This document shows positions 63,401 through 64,000 of a stretch of 64,000 nucleotides of DNA, piece by piece. The stretch is taken from positions 1-64,000 of the forward strand of contig QVRM01005375.1 of the NCBI GenBank assembly GCA_003439945.1. Direction: 5' to 3'. The stretch's first letter is position 1; each line of letters starts with the position of its first letter. The notes under the pieces were generated by a model. The model ran no database searches. It saw nothing but the letters and a program-made list of their open reading frames with translations, and was not told the DNA's origin. The stretch comes from Dermanyssus gallinae. Its lineage: Eukaryota; Arthropoda; Arachnida; Mesostigmata; Dermanyssidae. A program made the translations under genes and the position numbers.

Positions 63401-63654
63401 CTGCTGTAGATAGTATATCAAACTCTGTATCAATCGCAATTTTTATCTAGATTAAATATTGCCTACCTGTGTAGGCTCTACACTGCGCTAAACATACGCC
63501 ATATGCCTACCCCAAATTACTGTTATTATCGAGTTTAGTAAGGTGATCGTCCTTAATCAATAAATTCACTCCGAATAGCTAATATTCTATACAGTTAGTG
63601 ATAATTCTCAGTGGCCCGCATTGAAATCCTAAATATAAAGACCTACACTTGTAT

Positions 63655-63735
<81 letters not shown>

Positions 63736-64000
63736 TATTCTAGGAACAATTAAGGGCATAATTTTTCGCTCATGCATTTGTAGGTACGTATTTATACAAA
63801 TATAAAAAATCTATTTCTATACAATTTGACGAAACACGTGTTAAGCTCATCTCTTCATTATTTATACTTCCGCTCGCTTGGTTATTATTGTGCACGTTTT
63901 GGGTCCGCTTTTTCTGTTCTCTATCATCAAACAGGTTGCTCATGCCGAAACTGACGCAGCAGGCATTTCGGAGATGCGGCCGCGTGAGGTACAGCGCTCC
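56119..64000 (+). CDS. ubiquitin-like domain/TM/NTPDase (CD39 family) gene, 3' end outside window
   Basis: Five supported exon pieces: 56119-56276 (ATG at 56141), 57282-57377, 58225-58355, about 62852-63099, and 63935 to the window edge. Phases between exons 1-2 (1), 2-3 (1) and 4-5 (0) fit. Predicted order: ubiquitin-like fold 1-77, short acidic linker, TM helix about 91-112, variable stalk, then apyrase conserved region 1 (GVVIDAGSSHSE). CD39/GDA1 enzymes hydrolyse NTP and NDP to NMP outside cells or in the secretory lumen. The exon 3 to 4 join does not keep phase at the best acceptor (62852) and needs another acceptor or a small extra exon. Two adjacent genes remain an alternative. Four more ACRs would lie beyond 64000. 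Confidence 0.6.
56277..57281 (+). other. intron 1
   Basis: Contains (CA)n near 56295, (TA)n at 56368-56387 and a 35-bp tandem repeat at about 56700-56806. No recognised coding sequence. Confidence 0.6.
56700..56806. repeat. 35-bp tandem repeat in intron 1
   Basis: About three copies of a unit built from aaactactcaaatctactc and aaactcaatccactac. Confidence 0.85.
57282..57377 (+). CDS. exon 2: second half of ubiquitin-like domain
   Basis: Acceptor ttgttttatag, donor AAAA/gtaagc, phase 1 to phase 1. Residues 46-77 read GLYTKNNVMLSDRKTITDYG then LNNGDTVYLRPK. The closing pattern (short loop, Leu-rich turn, xxTITDYGLxxGDTVYL) corresponds to ubiquitin [20 protein letters not shown]. There is no C-terminal Gly-Gly; the chain continues into a membrane helix, so this is a built-in fold, not a processed modifier. 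Confidence 0.7.
57378..58224 (+). other. intron 2
   Basis: Includes a (TA)n tract at 57440-57517; nothing else recognised. Confidence 0.6.
57440..57517. repeat. (TA)n microsatellite
   Basis: 78 bases of alternating AT. Confidence 0.95.
58225..58355 (+). CDS. exon 3: linker and transmembrane helix
   Basis: Acceptor tgtttccacttcag, donor ATT/gtaagt, phase 1 to 0. The split codon gives Arg78, then EGDDLLFLLNWR and a strongly hydrophobic stretch VLAIVLLLISIVGLIVLISI (about 91-110), then YAATAGRAPFI. Arg90 on the N side and no charge until Arg117 fit a signal-anchor with cytosolic N-terminus, as in NTPDase N-terminal anchors. Confidence 0.75.
60074..60111. repeat. (TA)n microsatellite
   Basis: 38 bases of alternating TA. 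Confidence 0.9.
60313..60399. repeat. (TA)n microsatellite
   Basis: About 87 bases with one ca interruption near 60324. Confidence 0.95.
60799..60988 (+). CDS. speculative extra exon
   Basis: The stretch from acceptor gatttttctatag to donor CGGC/gtgagt is open in phase 0 and ends in phase 1, exactly the phases needed to join exon 3 to the 62852 acceptor. It would start AVTSLVVILILYTFAQ, a second hydrophobic segment. However, half of it is a C/T-rich tract typical of introns, and a second membrane span would put the catalytic domain in the cytosol. I regard it as unlikely but phase-consistent. Confidence 0.15.
61690..62740 (+). mobile_element. LINE relic, family Y, in intron 3
   Basis: Homologous to 8.06-8.40 kb, where both read acatgtacacagc-like sequence, then tttgaccaaaagagc and the RT box A region, and to 13.80-13.88 kb. 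Near 62005 the frame gives EYADDFELHYP, an intact box C. Near 62345 it reads FLVLPKPTYCSSAWEP, the post-thumb block. It ends with a short C-terminal region near 62680. Stops throughout. Same sense as the host gene. Confidence 0.65.
62852..63099 (+). CDS. exon 4: stalk and apyrase conserved region 1
   Basis: Donor ACAG/gtacgt is strong. The start is uncertain: acceptor ttttatgcattaag at 62851 needs an incoming phase 1, whereas acceptors at 62889 (tcctttaag/AAC) and 62899 offer phase 0 and phase 1 starts. The frame reads RYAPDATGKSFKNFLGILKQ, a stalk WEERYYWLKEIDVIDV, then TKYGVVIDAGSSHSEATLYY. DAGSS is the ACR1 phosphate-binding loop shared by all GDA1/CD39 NTPDases. Ends in phase 0. Confidence 0.85.
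63100..63934 (+). other. intron 4
   Basis: Contains a (TA)n tract at 63659-63733; no other feature recognised. Confidence 0.6.
63659..63733. repeat. (TA)n microsatellite
   Basis: 75 bases of alternating TA. Confidence 0.95.
63935..64000 (+). CDS. exon 5 (partial, runs off window)
   Basis: Acceptor ctatcatcaaacag, phase 0. Encodes VAHAETDAAGISEMRPREVQ and continues. In vertebrate CD39 the equivalent place has a short acidic/Cys stretch followed by a GIS motif; the AGIS here fits. Remaining apyrase conserved regions are beyond 64000. Confidence 0.8.

Overview
This window is eukaryotic, intron-bearing and repeat-dominated. It is mostly decayed transposable elements, AT microsatellites and a few GC-rich low-complexity islands, with one clearly supported host gene at the right edge. 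The repeat spectrum (Jockey/CR1-like and R1-like LINEs, a restriction-like-endonuclease LINE, a Ty3/gypsy relic, mariner remnants, a palindromic DNA element) together with (TA)n, (TTG)n and (TAA)n tracts suggests an arthropod. I lean towards a mite or tick, but nothing here proves a taxon. There are no bacterial-type operons, rRNA genes, convincing tRNA genes or CRISPR arrays.

Layout. 1-0.8 kb: mariner relic on the minus strand, cut by the window edge. 2.5-5.5 kb: minus-strand Jockey/CR1-like LINE with EN, linker and RT, frameshifted. 6.15 kb: orphan R1-type 3' tail. 7.0-9.2 kb: two head-on LINE relics. 10.1-10.9 kb: GC-rich triplet-repeat island. 11.24-12.99 kb: short non-autonomous LTR element on the minus strand (two LTRs, PBS, poly-purine tract, internal 188-bp repeat). 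13.07-13.96 kb: the two LINE families of the 7-9 kb locus again, oppositely oriented. 13.97-19.1 kb: minus-strand Ty3/gypsy relic (3' LTR, integrase tail, protease, gag zinc knuckle) with two LINE relics inside it. 19.93-22.19 kb: plus-strand copy of the Jockey-like family broken by two younger LINE insertions, each bracketed by its own 14-15 bp target-site duplication. 23.8-25.3 kb: second GC-rich island. 28.49-36.25 kb: head-to-tail tandem duplication of a 3.88-kb unit, almost identical. 36.9-38.6 kb: second mariner relic beside a 0.74-kb fold-back DNA element. 41.6-43.4 kb: nearly intact RLE-type LINE. 44.2-45.7 kb: third GC-rich island. 52.7-54.7 kb: R1 tail and R1-like gag relic.

56.1-64.0 kb, plus strand: the host gene. 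Three in-phase exons encode a 77-residue ubiquitin-like domain followed by a transmembrane helix. Two further exons, continuing off the window, encode the start of a CD39/GDA1-family nucleoside triphosphate diphosphohydrolase, including apyrase conserved region 1. If these exons form one transcript, the product is a membrane-anchored ecto- or lumenal NTPDase carrying an N-terminal ubiquitin-like domain, an architecture I do not recognise from known NTPDases. This is the strongest candidate for something undescribed here.

Other notable signals are a 3'-tail hairpin shared by four R1-type loci whose stem shows paired compensatory changes, the nested LINE stratigraphy, and the near-perfect 3.9-kb duplication, which may be biological or an assembly artefact. 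All family calls come from reading translated motifs by eye; no database search was possible.
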